DNA of 64,000 bases from Dendrobium chrysotoxum (GCA_019925795.1 CM034311.1:35319472-35383471), one strand, 5' to 3'; shown: positions 10,018 to 21,808, counted from the stretch's first letter. Notes: a model not told the origin generated them from the sequence alone. Translations and numbers: made by a program.

Positions 10018-13000
10018 AAACACTACCATTGCAAAGTCCCAAGTCCTAGATGAGAAAAGTGGAGGGTTGCGTAAGGTAGTTGACAGTCAGCATAAAATTT
10101 ATCGAATAATTATGATATGGATCCTTTAAAAAATTATGTTAATGCTAGGGCATCCCCTGAAAGCGACGTGCTGTATGGCCTGAATACAGTAATAAGTGTG
10201 CAAGAGCCACTGCATCGGCGCCCGGGTGTAATGTTAAATAGGGAAGGGTTCCCACATCAAGGATGGATGTTGGCAAAGAAGCTAGTCCGTGAAACTAAAA
10301 TTAAGATAGCAACTTAGAATATAGGTTCTCTTACAATAAAATTAATAAAATTAATAGATATTATAATTCATAGGAAGATAAATATTCTTTGCATTCAGGA
10401 AACTAAATGGGTTAGAGAGAAGGCTAAAGAGATTGATAGTTTAGGATTTAAACTATGATATTCGGGTAGGAGTCGTAATAGAAGTGATATATGTGTGATT
10501 ATAGATAAGAGTTTGAAGGATAATATTATAAAAATTAATAGAATTAGAGATAGAATTATAACTTTAAAGATTATTATTGATGCTAAGATTGTTCCTCAAG
10601 TAAGTTTAGATATGGGATCAAAATTAAAATTTTGGAATGACTTAGAAGAATTAATATAAAAGATACATCTAGAAGAAAGAGTTTTTATTGGAGGTGATTT
10701 AAGTAGACATGTTAGTAAAGAGGTAGATGATTTTAAAAACATTTATAGTGGCCATGAGTTTAAAACGACAAATAAATGTGGTAAGACCATATTAGATTTT
10801 TTGTTAGCTTATGATTTTTTAATTTCTAATATTTTATTTAAGAAAACAGATGAGCATCTCATTACTTAGAAAAATGGATATAGTAAAACTCAAATTGATT
10901 ATTTTCTTATAAGAAAATTAAATCATTTATAATGCAAAGATTATAAAGTTATTCCGAGTGAAAATTTATGTACCCAACATCAGTTATTAGTTTTGGACTT
11001 TAAGAAAAAGGGACAGAAAATAAAAAATAAAGTAAAACATTATTCTAGGATTAGATGGGGGCATTTAAAAAATATTAACAAAAGTATTTTTGAGAGTAAG
11101 ATTTTATATGTGCATGAGGATGCTAATTTTATGTGGGAAAAAGTGACTAGTGATATTAAGATTATTGTAAAAGTTGTGCTTGGAGTATCAAAGGAAAAAG
11201 TTTCTAATAATTAAAATAGTTGGTGGTGGAATCCAAATGTGCAAGAAAAGATAAAAAATAAGAAGATTTATTATAAAAATTAGTTTAAATATAAAAATTC
11301 TGATAATTAAGAAAGATATAAAGAGCCACGTAAGGTATCTAAGAAAGTAATATGCGATACAAAGATCTTAGCTTCTAATGATTTATATAATAGATTGGAT
11401 ACTAAGGAGAGAGAAAGATATATGTATAAGTTAGCCAAACAAAGAGATATGAGTAGTAAGGATTTAGTTCAAGTGAAGTGTATTAAGGATGAAGATCAAA
11501 AAATACTTTTCTTAGAAGATGATATTCAACAAAGGTGGATGAGATATTTTACTAATCTTTTTAATGAAGAATGTAAAAATACGATTGATTTTAGTGACCT
11601 TAGCACCCTTAATGAAAATAAAGATTTTTGTTTTTATTGGCGTATTAGTAAAATCGAAGTCATAGAGGCTTTAAAGAAAATGAAGGGTCAAAAAGCTGTT
11701 GGACCTGATGATATTCCAATAGAGGTGTGGAAATGCTTAGGAGATGAAGGAATTTCTTGGCTTACTAAACTTTTTAATACTATTTTAAAGACTAAAAAGA
11801 TGTCAGATAAATAGAAAATGAGTGTGTTAATTCCTATTTTTAAGAATAAAGGTGATGCACAAGATTGTGCGGATTATAGAGGAATTAAGTTAATGTGTCA
11901 TACTCTAAAACTATGGGAGTGAGTTATGGAGCGTAGGTTGCGGCGTGATACTAATGTTTCTCAAAATCAATTTGGATTCATGCCAGTTAGGTCTACTATG
12001 GAAGCCATATATTTATTGAGAGGTTTGATGGAGAAATATAGAGAGAATAAGGAGGATCCACATATGATATTTATTGATTTAGAGAAATCATATGATAAAG
12101 TTCCAAGAGAAGTGCTATGGAGAGTTCTTGAAAAGAAAGGAGTTAGTAATGCTTATATTCAAATCATTAAAGATATGTATGGAGGAGCTATTACTTGTGT
12201 TCAAACACAAGGTGGTTTGACCAAATATTTTCCTATTTCGGTTGGATTACATCAAGGATCAGCCTTAAGCCCATATCTTTTTGCTTTAGTCATGGATGTT
12301 CTCACTAGACATTTGCAATAGGATGTACCTTGGCATATGCTTTTTGTTGATGATATTCTTCTTATTGATAAGACTAGAGAGGGAGTTGAAGGTAAACTTG
12401 AATTATGGAGGTCAACCTTAGAGTCTAAAGGTTTTCGCTTGAGAAGATCTAAAACATAATATATGGAGTGTAATTTTAGTAGTAGTAGACCTAGTGAGGG
12501 GATTGTGACTTTGGGCGATCAAGTTACTAATAAGAGTACAAATTTTTATATATCTTGGATCTATTGTTTAGAGTGATGGAGAAATAGATGGGGATATTAT
12601 CAAAAGAATTCAAATTGAATGGTTGAAGTGGTGGAATGCATCGGGCTTGTTCTGTGATAGAAAAGTCCACCTCAAACTTAAGGGAAAATTCTATAAGATG
12701 GTGGTGAGACCTGCAATGCTTTATAGTGCTGAATGTTGGCCATTAAAAGAGAAGCATAATACTAAGTTAAGTGTTGCAGAGATGAGAATGCTCAGGTGGA
12801 TGAGTGGCTTTACCCTTAGAGATAGGATACGAAATGAGCATATACATGAAAAGGTTGGAGTAGCTCCAGTGGAAGATAAGATTAGAGAGAGTCATCTTAA
12901 AAGGTTTGGTCACATAAAACGGTGGCCTTTCGATAACCCGGTTAGGAAACTAGAGGTATTAGATTTGACTCATGTTAAGAAAGGTAGAGGTAGACCTAAA

Positions 13001-13137
13001 AAGACTTGGTTAGAAAATATTAGAAATTATCTTTCTTTATTAGATTTAAACAAAAATTTGACTTTTAACAGGACACAACGGAGAAAAAGGATTCATGTAG
13101 CTGACCCCATGTAGTGGGACAAAGGCTTGATGTTATT
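10018..13137 (+). mobile_element. RTE-clade LINE, near full length (copy 2)
   Basis: About 3.1 kb with a perfect 12-bp TSD, GATGTGCTCATC, at 10006-10017 and 13138-13149. It carries a 5' leader, endonuclease, RT and the RTE C-terminal region, and ends in AAAGGCTTGATGTTATT. Inserted in an L1 3' UTR on the same strand. It shows the structure of the family; the other window copies (842-2250, 2691/6218, 46025-46760) are truncated relatives. Confidence 0.9.
10117..13114 (+). pseudogene. RTE ORF2 (endonuclease + RT), many stops
   Basis: Single long RTE ORF2, now broken. An upstream leader frame (10117-10317) runs into the apurinic-endonuclease domain: NIGSLT, ILCIQETKWV (about 10394), FIGGDLSRHV (about 10686; the usual GDFN Asp-Phe-Asn is altered to GDLS), QIDYFLIR (about 10891) and QHQLLVLDF. 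RT spans about 11690-12500 with KAVGPDDIPIEVWK, NQFGFMPVRSTMEAI, FIDLEKSYDKVPRE, GLHQGSALSPYLFALVMD and a catalytic block changed to LFVDDILL. The C-terminal region (LKGKFYKMVVRPAMLYSAEC, TWLENIR, RKRIHVADPM) ends at 13114. In-frame stops sit mostly where Trp or Gln is expected (10315, about 10456, 10657, 10868, 11812, 12318). Confidence 0.9.
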
Positions 13138-13376
13138 GATGTGCTCATCTACTTTTGTTTAGAGGTTTATTTTTTCCTTACTAGTCAAAATCGCGGTTTG
13201 GGTACTTGGATTTTGGTCTACTAAGCTGATTCTAGCTATTCGTTTCTGTTACAGTTGCCGTGCTTTTTGGATGTTCTAGGCTTTGGCTTTTTTTTGGGTG
13301 GTGGCTCAATGCTGAATCGTAGCATTTTTTCTTTCTGTTTTATTTTGTAATTTAGTGAAGACCTTAAGCTTATAGG

Positions 13377-13928
13377 TAGGGGTGTCAAAATCGGGTTTCG
13401 GGTCGGGTTCGGGTTGAACCCGGAATTGACCTGGGCTCAAACGGGTCGACCCTAACCCGACCCGGGTATGTAAACGGGTCAGATTCTCGAACCTCGACCC
13501 GACCCGTCGGGTTGTCGGGTTGACCCAACCCGACCCGGTTGCGGCGGCGGTCATGCGGAACGGCGGGCAGGAGGGGCAGCAGCGGGCGCGCGCGTGCAGG
13601 GCGGGGCAGCAGCGGGCGCATCCGCGCGTGCAGGCAGGGCGGGGCAGCAGCGGGCAGCCTCGGGACTGCGCAGGCAGACCTGGGGCAGCGCGCGGGAAAC
13701 CTGAGGCAGAGCGCGGGCAGGTCGGGCAGTGCGGTTAGCTCTTTGTAAACGAGTTTCCGGGTTGACCCGACAACCCGACGGGTTAACCCGAACCCGACCC
13801 GTTTTTCAAACGGGTCGAATCCGGGAACCCGAACCTGACCCGTTTTGAAATCGGGTCGGGTCAAACTCGAAAATTTCGGGTCGGGTTTGAGTCGGGTTTT
13901 CATGTCGTGTCAAATATTGACACCCCTA
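13377..13928. mobile_element. GC-rich hAT-type element A
   Basis: 552 bp. Perfect 8-bp TSD, CTTATAGG, at 13369-13376 and 13929-13936. TIR TAGGGGTGTCAA at the left, TTGACACCCCTA at the right. The subterminal regions are dense in GGGTCGGGTTCGGGTT / AACCCGACCCG words, and the core is GC-rich (GCAGCGGGCGCG-type). hAT transposases make 8-bp duplications. No transposase is present; the frames inside are composition artefacts. Confidence 0.85.
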
Positions 13929-15082
13929 CTTATAGGTTTATTTTTACTTTGGATGTAGCTCTTTAAGCATTAGTGGCTCTTTGTCCCCTTAAGGTCTTGT
14001 ATCCTTTTTTTAAAATTTAATGCGTAAGCCCTCTGTGGATTTTAACAAAAAAAAAAACTAGTGAAATTAACTTTCTCTATCCTTATTGTTATGCCTTTTT
14101 ATATAAAAAATAACTTTCTAATACTACTTTTTTGTTCAAATATATTGCATAAAAAATTTTTCCTTTGACATACAGAACATTAAAAAAAATCCATTTAAAT
14201 GAAAGTGGGTGAAGAAAGTGGCATAGCTAAGCAATTGTAGCTAAATTAGAATAATTTTTTAGGAGCCAAAAAAAATATTATTTTCATTGTAAAAACAAAT
14301 TTGCTTGACTAACATTATGTTTTTATTAAACTTTTTTACATAACAAGTGCTCTTTAAAATCAACTTTTAGGATTTAGTGTGTATTTGAGATATCTGTATT
14401 TTCTTATAAAGTTATTTGTGAAATTGTTCTCGAGAATGTAACTTAACTACTCTCACTGTAAAAAGTGGGTTTTCATCATAAAATCTTTAAAAACGTAGTT
14501 AAAAAGCAACAAAAAAAATCATAGTCAACCGAAAGTGTATATTATTGTTGTCTGAAAGCAATGAAAAAATTATCTCAAACAAACACTTAATAATTTAAAA
14601 TTGCATTGGAATAACCGTCTAATAAATTAGTACAATTAAGAAAATACTAATCTTAATAATATATGGTTCTCATGCAAAAAAAAAAAAATACAACAAAAAG
14701 CATTTAAAGCAAATAAATAATCAGATCCACAAATTAATTAACATTTTTTTATATATTATCATAAGAAACTATTACAATGATTGCAAATAAAGAAGAACTT
14801 AATACTAGAAACTCAAGTAACTAGAAGACCACAATTTCTCACTTAATCTAAATGAAAATGATATAATTTTTACTTGAAAATGTAAGATAAATGATTAAAA
14901 TAAAAAAATATTGATAAATAGTACAAATTAAAACTTTTTTTATGATAAAATTAGATTGGTGTATGCCTATGATCAAAGATCCTTCAATTATAATCATTTA
15001 TCTTACAATTCAATCATAAAATTCCATAGATTCTTATCATATAATTCATATTTATTACAAAAAAAACTTATAAAATAAAAGA

Positions 15083-15637
15083 CTACTCGGCTGCATAAAC
15101 GTAAAGCTGACAAGCATACCAATTGCCCTCAAATTCCTCTTCATCAAAATCGGGCTCATCATTGCCATCATTATTGTAACTATTACTACCGGTAGTTGTT
15201 TTATGTGATAAAGGTTTTGTAAAAAATCTAAAGTGTTTCGTTCTACAAGAGAGATCCCACTTGAAGATTATCACCAACCCATCATTCAAGTATTGCACAT
15301 CATTCAAGAATAGCTCAGTAGATCCTTCAAGTTTATCCTTGATATCCAGCTCGGAGACAATTTTATTATCTATTGCCACCATCATCTTCCTTTTTTCCTC
15401 TCCATCGAAGGATATGAAAATATCATATAAGTTACCATTCGGTAAGAAGTGAGCTTCCGAGATGAGGTAACCATTTCCATGCTTCTCTCCTCTCATCGCA
15501 TAAAATCTCAAATGCTGCAAATCTTGACCGAAAGTATGTTCTGGTACCAGTTGGTTCGGACGCTTCACCAAGTGACTCGGTTCCAACACATCTGTGTCTG
15601 ATCTGCCACAACACATTTTTGAGATTTTGTTCATCAT
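15083..15637 (-). CDS. 184-aa plant protein, possible DUF868 relative (copy 2)
   Basis: Intact frame of the same length as the copies at 7292 and 30288, ATGATGAAC start, YAAE end. The core blocks GYLISEAHFLPNGNLYDIFI, MMVAIDNKIV and LVIIFKWDLS are retained. By hand count it differs from the copy at 30288 at 32 of 184 residues (about 83% identity) and from the copy at 7292 at about 46. Changes cluster in the acidic tail (residues 145-182: PDFDEEEFEG), and Tyr replaces His in the HDI motif. There are no stops or frameshifts, although the flanks differ by many indels. Family assignment is as tentative as for copy 1; function unknown. Confidence 0.55.
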   Translation of the reverse strand: MMNKISKMCCGRSDTDVLEPSHLVKRPNQLVPEHTFGQDLQHLRFYAMRGEKHGNGYLISEAHFLPNGNLYDIFISFDGEEKRKMMVAIDNKIVSELDIKDKLEGSTELFLNDVQYLNDGLVIIFKWDLSCRTKHFRFFTKPLSHKTTTGSNSYNNDGNDEPDFDEEEFEGNWYACQLYVYAAE

Positions 15638-15709
15638 GATTCAAAGAGATAAATAAATTCTTAAGTTTATTTCTTCTAGAGTATGATATAAGAGAGATGA
15701 TTAGATATC

Positions 15710-15723
15710 AATTTATAGAGTTG
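15710..15723 (-). promoter_or_regulatory. TATA box of gene copy 2
   Basis: Minus strand CTCTATAAATTG, TATAAA 75-80 bp upstream of the ATG at 15637. A GCATGC motif lies just upstream (about 15726-15731), as in copy 1. Confidence 0.55.
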
Positions 15724-15970
15724 CAGCATGCTTGAGAATAGTGTTTGCTTTTCTTGATATGGGTATATGGAAGTTTTGAAGAGGAAAATGCATTGCTTCA
15801 CCTTACGAGGAAATTGACCAAACAAAATGATATTTTAGTGGTAAGAAGCTATGAATGGAAACATTACAAAGATGAAAATGAAATATTTCTATAGAAAACT
15901 ATATGATAAAAATTCAATCCACAGCCAATTAATATCGCCAGCAACATTCATTTTAAAGACTCCTTTCTAG

Positions 15971-16064
15971 GAGCGATTATTCTGTGCGGACACCGAACGG
16001 AAGAACCGTCCGCATTTTTATTTGCCTCTGAACGCCGTCCGGACTCCGCACCTAATAATTTCAC
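15971..16064. mobile_element. Mutator-type MITE (copy b)
   Basis: 94 bp, ends GAGCGATTATTCTGTGCGGA / TCCGCACCTAATAATTTCAC. Perfect 9-bp TSD, CCTTTCTAG, at 15962-15970 and 16065-16073. The empty site is seen in units 1 and 3 (CACCTTTCCAGCC near 8173, CCCCTTTCCAGC near 31168), so the element arrived after duplication. Confidence 0.85.
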
Positions 16065-16471
16065 CCTTTCTAGCCTATGACTTCCCTTCTCTGAGAAACC
16101 TTTAGCCAAAGAATCTGCCACTATATATATTCTCAATAAATTTTAGAAAGAAAAACATAACCTCATATAACTAATATTTATTAATAATAAATATATCGAT
16201 AAGTTTCTTTTGTTGATAAATCCGTATGTCCAGGTTTCATTATGGAATGATTGGATAATTTCATCCACGTGTTGCCATCACAGCGGTAGGACCTGCACAA
16301 GATTTGATGCGGATGGTTTGTATGATGACGTGGTTTTAGAGCTTTTAATTTGTATCATTTTACATCATAACTTTTCTTTATTAATTTTTTTTTAAATGAT
16401 TTGCTCGAAAATGTAAATGTTAAAAATATTAGTGAAAGTTATTAATTTGGAGTGATAAAATCTCTCAAATA

Positions 16472-16915
16472 GTGTACATGAGTCAAGCCAACTTGTAAGT
16501 TGGCATTATAATTGGCTTGTGAGCTCGAGCTCGATGAGCTGACTAGTCAAGTTTGAGTTAGCCTTAACTCGACTTGTTAGTTGTTAAGTTGGCTTATTTA
16601 ATAAATAATAATATAAATTTTTTGTAAATATTTTAAAATTTAGATTTCAAGTATAAATCTATTTAAAAATGTTTAAAAATTATATTTACTTTCTTATATA
16701 AACTCATTTTATTATTAGTTTAATTAAAATTGCAATTCTTTTTTATAATTTTATTATAAGAATTGTCTGAATAAATCATTTTCTCTTTGTCACTATAAAT
16801 GAGTCAGCTCGAGCTTGCAGAATTTAGCTCAAGCTCGAGCTCGAATTCGATTTATTAATCAAGCTCAAGCCCAAGCTAGTGTGTCTTGAGCTCGGTTCGA
16901 CTCGTTTACACCTCT
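16472..16915. mobile_element. hAT-like MITE with GAGCTC repeats (unit 2)
   Basis: About 445 bp. The left end TAGTGTACATGAGTCAAGCC pairs imperfectly with the reverse complement of the right end, TAGAGGTGTAAACGAGTCGA. Flanks resemble an 8-bp duplication (CTCAAA(A)T). Rich in GAGCTCGAGCTC-type words. The same element is in unit 3 and, truncated, in unit 1. Confidence 0.55.
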
Positions 16916-16926
16916 ACTCAAAATTA

Positions 16927-16953
16927 TTTTATTATTATTATTATTATTATTTA
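16927..16953. repeat. (ATT)n microsatellite
   Basis: About nine ATT units in a row, immediately right of the hAT-like MITE. Confidence 0.9.
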
Positions 16954-16989
16954 ATATTGTGTGCTAAAAGACAATTTTGATGTTGCCAT

Positions 16990-18400
16990 GATACATTCTA
17001 TCCCAAGAGGCCATACTATATCAACAATTTTGACAAATATGATAAAATACAACAACAGATTTTGGCTACCATAATGTCCGTCATTTTCCCTGTAATTATT
17101 TCTATGAATCAAATGGGTTTTGTTAAGGGTGGGGATATCTCAGATTATATTTTGCTAGCCCAAGAGCTTATTCATGATATTAACAAATAAGCCTTTGGTC
17201 ATAATCTAATTGTTAAACTTGATATATCCAGAGCTTTGTGATAATATTAATAGTTGATCTTTTATGTATAATATTAGTTGCTCGAACTCACCTTTAGGAA
17301 TTCTGGAGCTAGTAACATATCTCATTTATATTTTGCTGATGATATTATTATATTTTGCAATAGTTCCCAAAAGAATGTGAAAAAACTTGAGCTTTTTCTT
17401 AATGCTTTTGAAAATGAGAGTGGTTTCAATTTTAACAACAATAATAGCCCTTTTATTGTTGGTAAGGATATGACTAGGGACATAATTAATTGCATATGTT
17501 CTATAACTGGCTTCAAGCAGCAATCATTATCTCTTTTTTATTTGGGGACCCCTCCCCACAAGAGTCATAAAAAAACTTTCATTTTTGATAAAATATTTTA
17601 TAAAATGCTTTCAAAACTATCCTCATGGAAATAAAACTTTTTGTCCATGGGTGCTAGATTAATTTGGATCAAAAATGTTTTATGCTCCATGCTTATTTAT
17701 TTGTTACAAACTGTCAAGCCAACATTGGAGGTTTTCTTTAGATTAGAAAACCTTATCAATAATTTTTTGGGGGGTATGACTAGTATTTCAAGAAAAATTC
17801 AATGATCTAAATGGATGTCTTGTATGTTTCCTTATCGGGAAGGTGGTTTCGGGTGCAAATCCATTTATCATATGGTACAAGGTTTTGCTTACAAGCTGTG
17901 GTGGAAGTTCACAACTAACAACTCCCTTTGGGATGGTCGTGATTTTTCTATGCTTCACATGGCCATTATCCTTTGACATTTAAGCATCATTTTCCTTGGC
18001 CACTCATCATAGTGTTTGATCCACTTCATGTGTTGTGTTTGGATTCTCAGGTGGTTGCTCCTTGGATGCTGCCTTATTGATCTCTCCAGGTGAGTTTTGT
18101 CTCTTTTTTGGGTTTTGTTTTATGACAGCTCTTTTTTTGCAAGTTCCCTTTCTGGTTCCCGGTGGATCTTCAAGTTTATCACAAAGCTTTGGCTTATTTT
18201 TTGGGTGAGGTTTCTTGCCAATCTTGTCTTTTTCTATTTTTAAATATGTATCTTAGATAAAAATTATGTGCCTTATAAGTGATTTTAACATCTTTTATTA
18301 TAGCTCAATGAGCATTAGTGGTTTTTGGCTTCCCTTAAGGACTTTATATCATTTTGCCTGATGAAATAAAATTCCCGTCCATAAAAAACAAATAAATAAA
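16990..18400 (+). pseudogene. L1 ORF2 relic and 3' UTR
   Basis: Decayed L1 ORF2. QMGFVKGGDISDYILLAQEL at about 17110 is the RT finger block, the catalytic LYFADDIIIFC is at about 17325-17358, and LSLFYLGTPPHKSHKKT follows near 17530. After the stop at 17632, text continues as MGARLIWIKNVLCSMLIYLL and KWMSCMFPYREGGFGCKSIY to about 17960. The palm region between 17240 and 17275 is deleted. A 3' UTR then runs to about 18400, ending with the L1-style CTTAAGGACTTTATATC and an AAATAAATAAAT tail. A shortened copy is in unit 3 (32100-32560), so insertion predates duplication. Confidence 0.75.
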
Positions 18401-18977
18401 TAAAATGATGAAACACAACATTTAAACATATTAATAGTTTTTCAGGGTTTTGAATATGATAATATGATTTTTTAAAATAAAATTCTCTTATATACTTTGA
18501 AGACTATGACAAAAACAATGTAGAATTATTTATTTATAAATAAATATTTTAAAATAAAAATATCTTATTTTATTTTTTATTATTTTATCAACAAAATTAT
18601 CAGCTTATATGACTTTCACTTTGTAAACTTATTGTTAAAAAAGGCTTGCCTATACTTTCACCTAACATTTTAATTTTGGAGTTGAACTAATATCTTAGTT
18701 GGGACTAATATTGTCGTCTTTCTTCGCAACTCCTCCTTCATATTAAGATATTGTAGAATGCAGCTTCCTAGCACACAAATTTATTAGAAGGGGTGCAAAA
18801 ATAGTGACCAAACAATAACTATGGTTGTGATTTGAAATGCAAAGTAGTATGAAAGTTATCCCAAACAAAACCTAAATCTCAAAATAGTCCTCTAACTATT
18901 CCTATGTAGCTAATTTAATCTCAGAGTATTAGATTTATCAAATTTAGTTCCTCAACTATATAAAATTATTCTTATAA

Positions 18978-19995
18978 CACTACCAAAAATATGGAGTTTC
19001 CGCAGCAGTTTTTAGCGCCGGTTTTTAAACCGCTGCTATAGATTAATATAGCCAGTGGTTTTCACTGCTGCTAAAAAATTATAAGAAATTTTAAATTTTT
19101 ACACTAGTTTATAGAAGCGGTTTGCAAATTGCCACCCTCAGTGCCCTAGCTCCCGCTCGACTTGATCCCAATTCATCTCCCAAGCCCACAAAAGCAACAG
19201 AAATTCTTCCATTATAACTAACTATTTATGAGATATGCCCTAAATAATTTTGCTTTTTTTACTTTGTTTGTAATATGCTTATTTTGAACTGTTCAACTAG
19301 TAGGTGAGTTTTTAAGATTTTGGTGTTTTTCTTTCATACTTATTTCCTCATATTTTTTGCTCTTGTTGAAAAGCTATGGTGATCGAAATGTGCACCTATC
19401 TATATCTTATTGGTGATCAGCTTGCTAGTTTTGTTGATCACACTTGACCTCCCTTTTCCATTTTATCATCTCATGAATGTGGTGCCGAACCTTCCATTTG
19501 CTGAGAGGGCAATTTTTTTGCAATTTTTCTTCCATTTGCTAGTATCATGTATCTCTAACAAGTATGAGAATTTTTCTAAATCGCAAATTTTTGCAATTTC
19601 CCTTTTCCAAGCTGTGATTCGCTAGCCCTCCCTTTTCTTTTACTTAAACAAATGACTCAACCAGATTTGTAGATTTATATGTTGTTAATATTCACTTAAT
19701 TTATATTTTTATAATATCTTATTGATATTTATAATTTGATCACAAAATTTGTTTTTTCGGCGTTATATTTTTTTTAATCAATTCTACCATTTAGCAGCGG
19801 TTTTAACACATGCTAAAAGCGCTGCTAAAGCCTTCCTGCAACAGCACTCATAAAACCACTGCTAAAGTCTTTCCAACGAACGCAAATACAGTGGATTTGA
19901 AGCGGTTCCTAAACCGCAGTAAATAAATTCGTAGGTGTTTAAACCGCTGCAGTATGTCCTAAAAAGTGCTGCGAAAGCCTGATTTATTAGTAGTG
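18978..19995. mobile_element. Non-autonomous CACTA element
   Basis: 1018 bp, CACTACCAAAAATATGGAG at the left and TTATTAGTAGTG at the right. Both subterminal regions carry repeated copies of AACCGCTGC / GCAGCGGTTT in both orientations (18990-19130 and 19795-19985), as expected for transposase-binding sites in En/Spm elements. Flanking trinucleotides are TAA and TTA, so the 3-bp TSD is not preserved. The AT-rich middle has no transposase. Confidence 0.75.
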
Positions 19996-20387
19996 TTAAA
20001 TTGTCTCTCATGATTAAAATTATGATAAAAATAATAATCTACTAATACAACATTGTTCCAAAGTTACTCCCTAAGAGACTGATTTGAATCAATTTTTATA
20101 ATCAAAGAGACTAAATTAGAATAATATGATACTCTAGAATTAAATTGATCACACATGAATATCTGTGGGATCATTTTTAGATTTAACCTTCATTATTAGG
20201 TAAAACCCTTCATAAATTCTTAAGAGCTACCAACTACTGCTTGTGGCTCACAAAATAAATACCAAGTTGAATTGCTATGGAAAGAGGGATAATTGAAGAG
20301 TTAGTTCATGGCAGTTATCTTGCTATGGTTGGAACATTTCTATGACCACACATTACTTGGTTTCAGTGTAACTAATCTATTCATGAC

Positions 20388-20637
20388 AATGGCAAAATGA
20401 AAAGGACATTTGCCAGTACCTACTTGAGAACGAAGGTTTTAGTTATGGCACAAGTTTATTGTCAAACCTAAACCCTAAACTTATAAAATGTATTGATGGT
20501 ATAAACAAACAGTTTTCAATTGTGACTAAAAATTCTTTTGTTTCATCTGATAACAGATTCCAAATGTCAAAGCTGCTTTGAATAAGCAATGTCAATGGCC
20601 AAGTAAGGTAAAATAGCTTGGGAGTTTTTGTTTCCAT
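20388..20637 (+). pseudogene. Unrecognised pseudo-exon, duplicated in unit 3
   Basis: A plus-strand frame reads NEKDICQYLLENEGFSYGTS and continues about 40 residues to QMSKLL. The opposite strand also has an open frame of 65 codons (20443-20637). Unit 3 has the same segment (about 32733-32975), where the plus frame is broken by an indel near 32805 while the minus frame stays open with a changed end. I do not recognise either reading. It may be a remnant of a host gene exon. Confidence 0.25.
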
Positions 20638-20669
20638 TGCGTAGAGACTTGGGATGCCTCTTTCAGAGG

Positions 20670-20814
20670 AAAAATTATTCTGTGCGGAGTCCGGACTTCA
20701 ATGAAAATGTACCATGTCCGATACCAAGCTCGGTACCGAGACTCGATACTGCTCGGTACCGAAGCGTAAACTAGATGGTTCTCCCGTTCGGTGTACGCAC
20801 AGAATAATCTCTCC
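20670..20814. mobile_element. Mutator-type MITE (copy c)
   Basis: 145 bp with ends AAAAATTATTCTGTGCGG and, on the other strand, GGAGAGATTATTCTGTGCG. Flanks TTTCAGAGG (20661-20669) and TATCAGAGA (20815-20823) are a decayed 9-bp TSD. The core contains an inverted GGTACCGAG...CTCGGTACC pair. The unit 3 equivalent is at 33008, so it predates that duplication. Confidence 0.7.
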
Positions 20815-21100
20815 TATCAGAGAGAGGACATTGGACTTCAATAATAAACTCAACATCTAGTTTTTTGTTTTATTTTTTAGTTTAATGATATCCTGATTAA
20901 TATTCTTTATTCCTTAATTAAGTTGGGTTGAAAATGGCTTATTTGTTTATTAAGGTTTGTAAATGGTCCTATTCAAGACGTAGTGTGGGAGGGGTTAGCC
21001 CTGGTGCCAATATATATGTCAATTCTATCATGTTAAATACAAACTAGCTCAAGCTTCTCTGGCCAGTTGGGTTGATTGTGCTTAATTACTGGCCTGATAT

Positions 21101-21808
21101 TAGGGGTGTTAATATTTGACACGACACGAAAATCCGACTCGAACCCGACCCGAAAATTTCGGATTTGACCCGACCCGATTTCAAAATGGGTCGGGTTCGG
21201 GTTCTCAAAATCGACCTGTTTGAAAAACGGGTCGGGTTCAGGTTGACCCGACGGGTAGCCGGGTCAACCCGAAACCTGTTTCAAATGAGTTATCCGCGCT
21301 ACCCCGGCTGCCCGCGACCCTGCCCCGGCTGCCCGCGCCCTACCCGGCTGCCCGCGCGCCCGCATAAGCTGCCCGCGCACCCGTCGAAGCTGCCCGCGCC
21401 TGCCCAGCCGCCCGCGCGCGCCCATCGAAGCTGTCTGCGCTGCTGCCCGGCCGCCCGCGTGCTGCCCACGCAGCACTCAGCGAGCCCGCGTCCGCGTGCT
21501 CGAGTTCGCCCGTGTTCGCGCACCCGCCCGGCTGCTCGCGTCCGCGCGCCCGAGGCCGCCTGCGTCAGCCCCCCTTCGTCGATGTCCGAGCCCGCGTCCG
21601 CGTCCGAGTTTAAGCCCGCGTCCGCGTTCGAGTCCGAGCCCACCTTCTCGTGTCAGGTCGGGTCAACCCGGCAACCCGCCGGGTTGGGTCTGGGTTCGGA
21701 TTTTCAACCCGTTTACCTACCCGTGTCGGGTTAGGGTCGACCCGTTTGAACGCGGGTCATTCCGGATTCGACCCGAACCTAACCCGTAACCCGAAATTGA
21801 CACCCCTA
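21101..21808. mobile_element. GC-rich hAT-type element B
   Basis: 708 bp. Perfect 8-bp TSD, CCTGATAT, at 21093-21100 and 21809-21816. TIR TAGGGGTGT at the left, TTGACACCCCTA at the right. Same subterminal GGGTCGGGTT words as element A, and a strongly GC-rich centre (GCCCGCGCGCCC-type, 21290-21640). The long overlapping frames on both strands here come from base composition. Confidence 0.85.

Larger units (their letters stand above)
9736..14055 (+). repeat. L1 3' UTR, second copy, split by RTE and hAT
   Basis: Second head-to-tail copy of the preceding L1 3' UTR (TTGACCTTCTGCTTAGGGTCC ...). The original sequence survives as about 9736-10017, 13150-13376 and 13937-14055 and aligns to the first copy across both insertions: a full-length RTE (10018-13137) and a GC-rich hAT (13377-13928). 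It ends with TTTTAACAAAAAAAAAAAC just before unit 2. Confidence 0.75.

Noticed and set aside
13380..13860. Telomeric repeats (GGGTT-like words)
   Set aside because: The words are GGGTCGGGTTCGGGTT, not the plant telomere TTTAGGG, and lie within TIR-bounded transposons in the chromosome interior.
13385..13903. Long overlapping frames on both strands in GC-rich DNA (also 21165-21789 and 47696-48268)
   Set aside because: They lie within hAT-type elements defined by TIRs and 8-bp TSDs. The frames are Arg/Pro/Ala-rich on all strands, as expected from GC-rich repeats.
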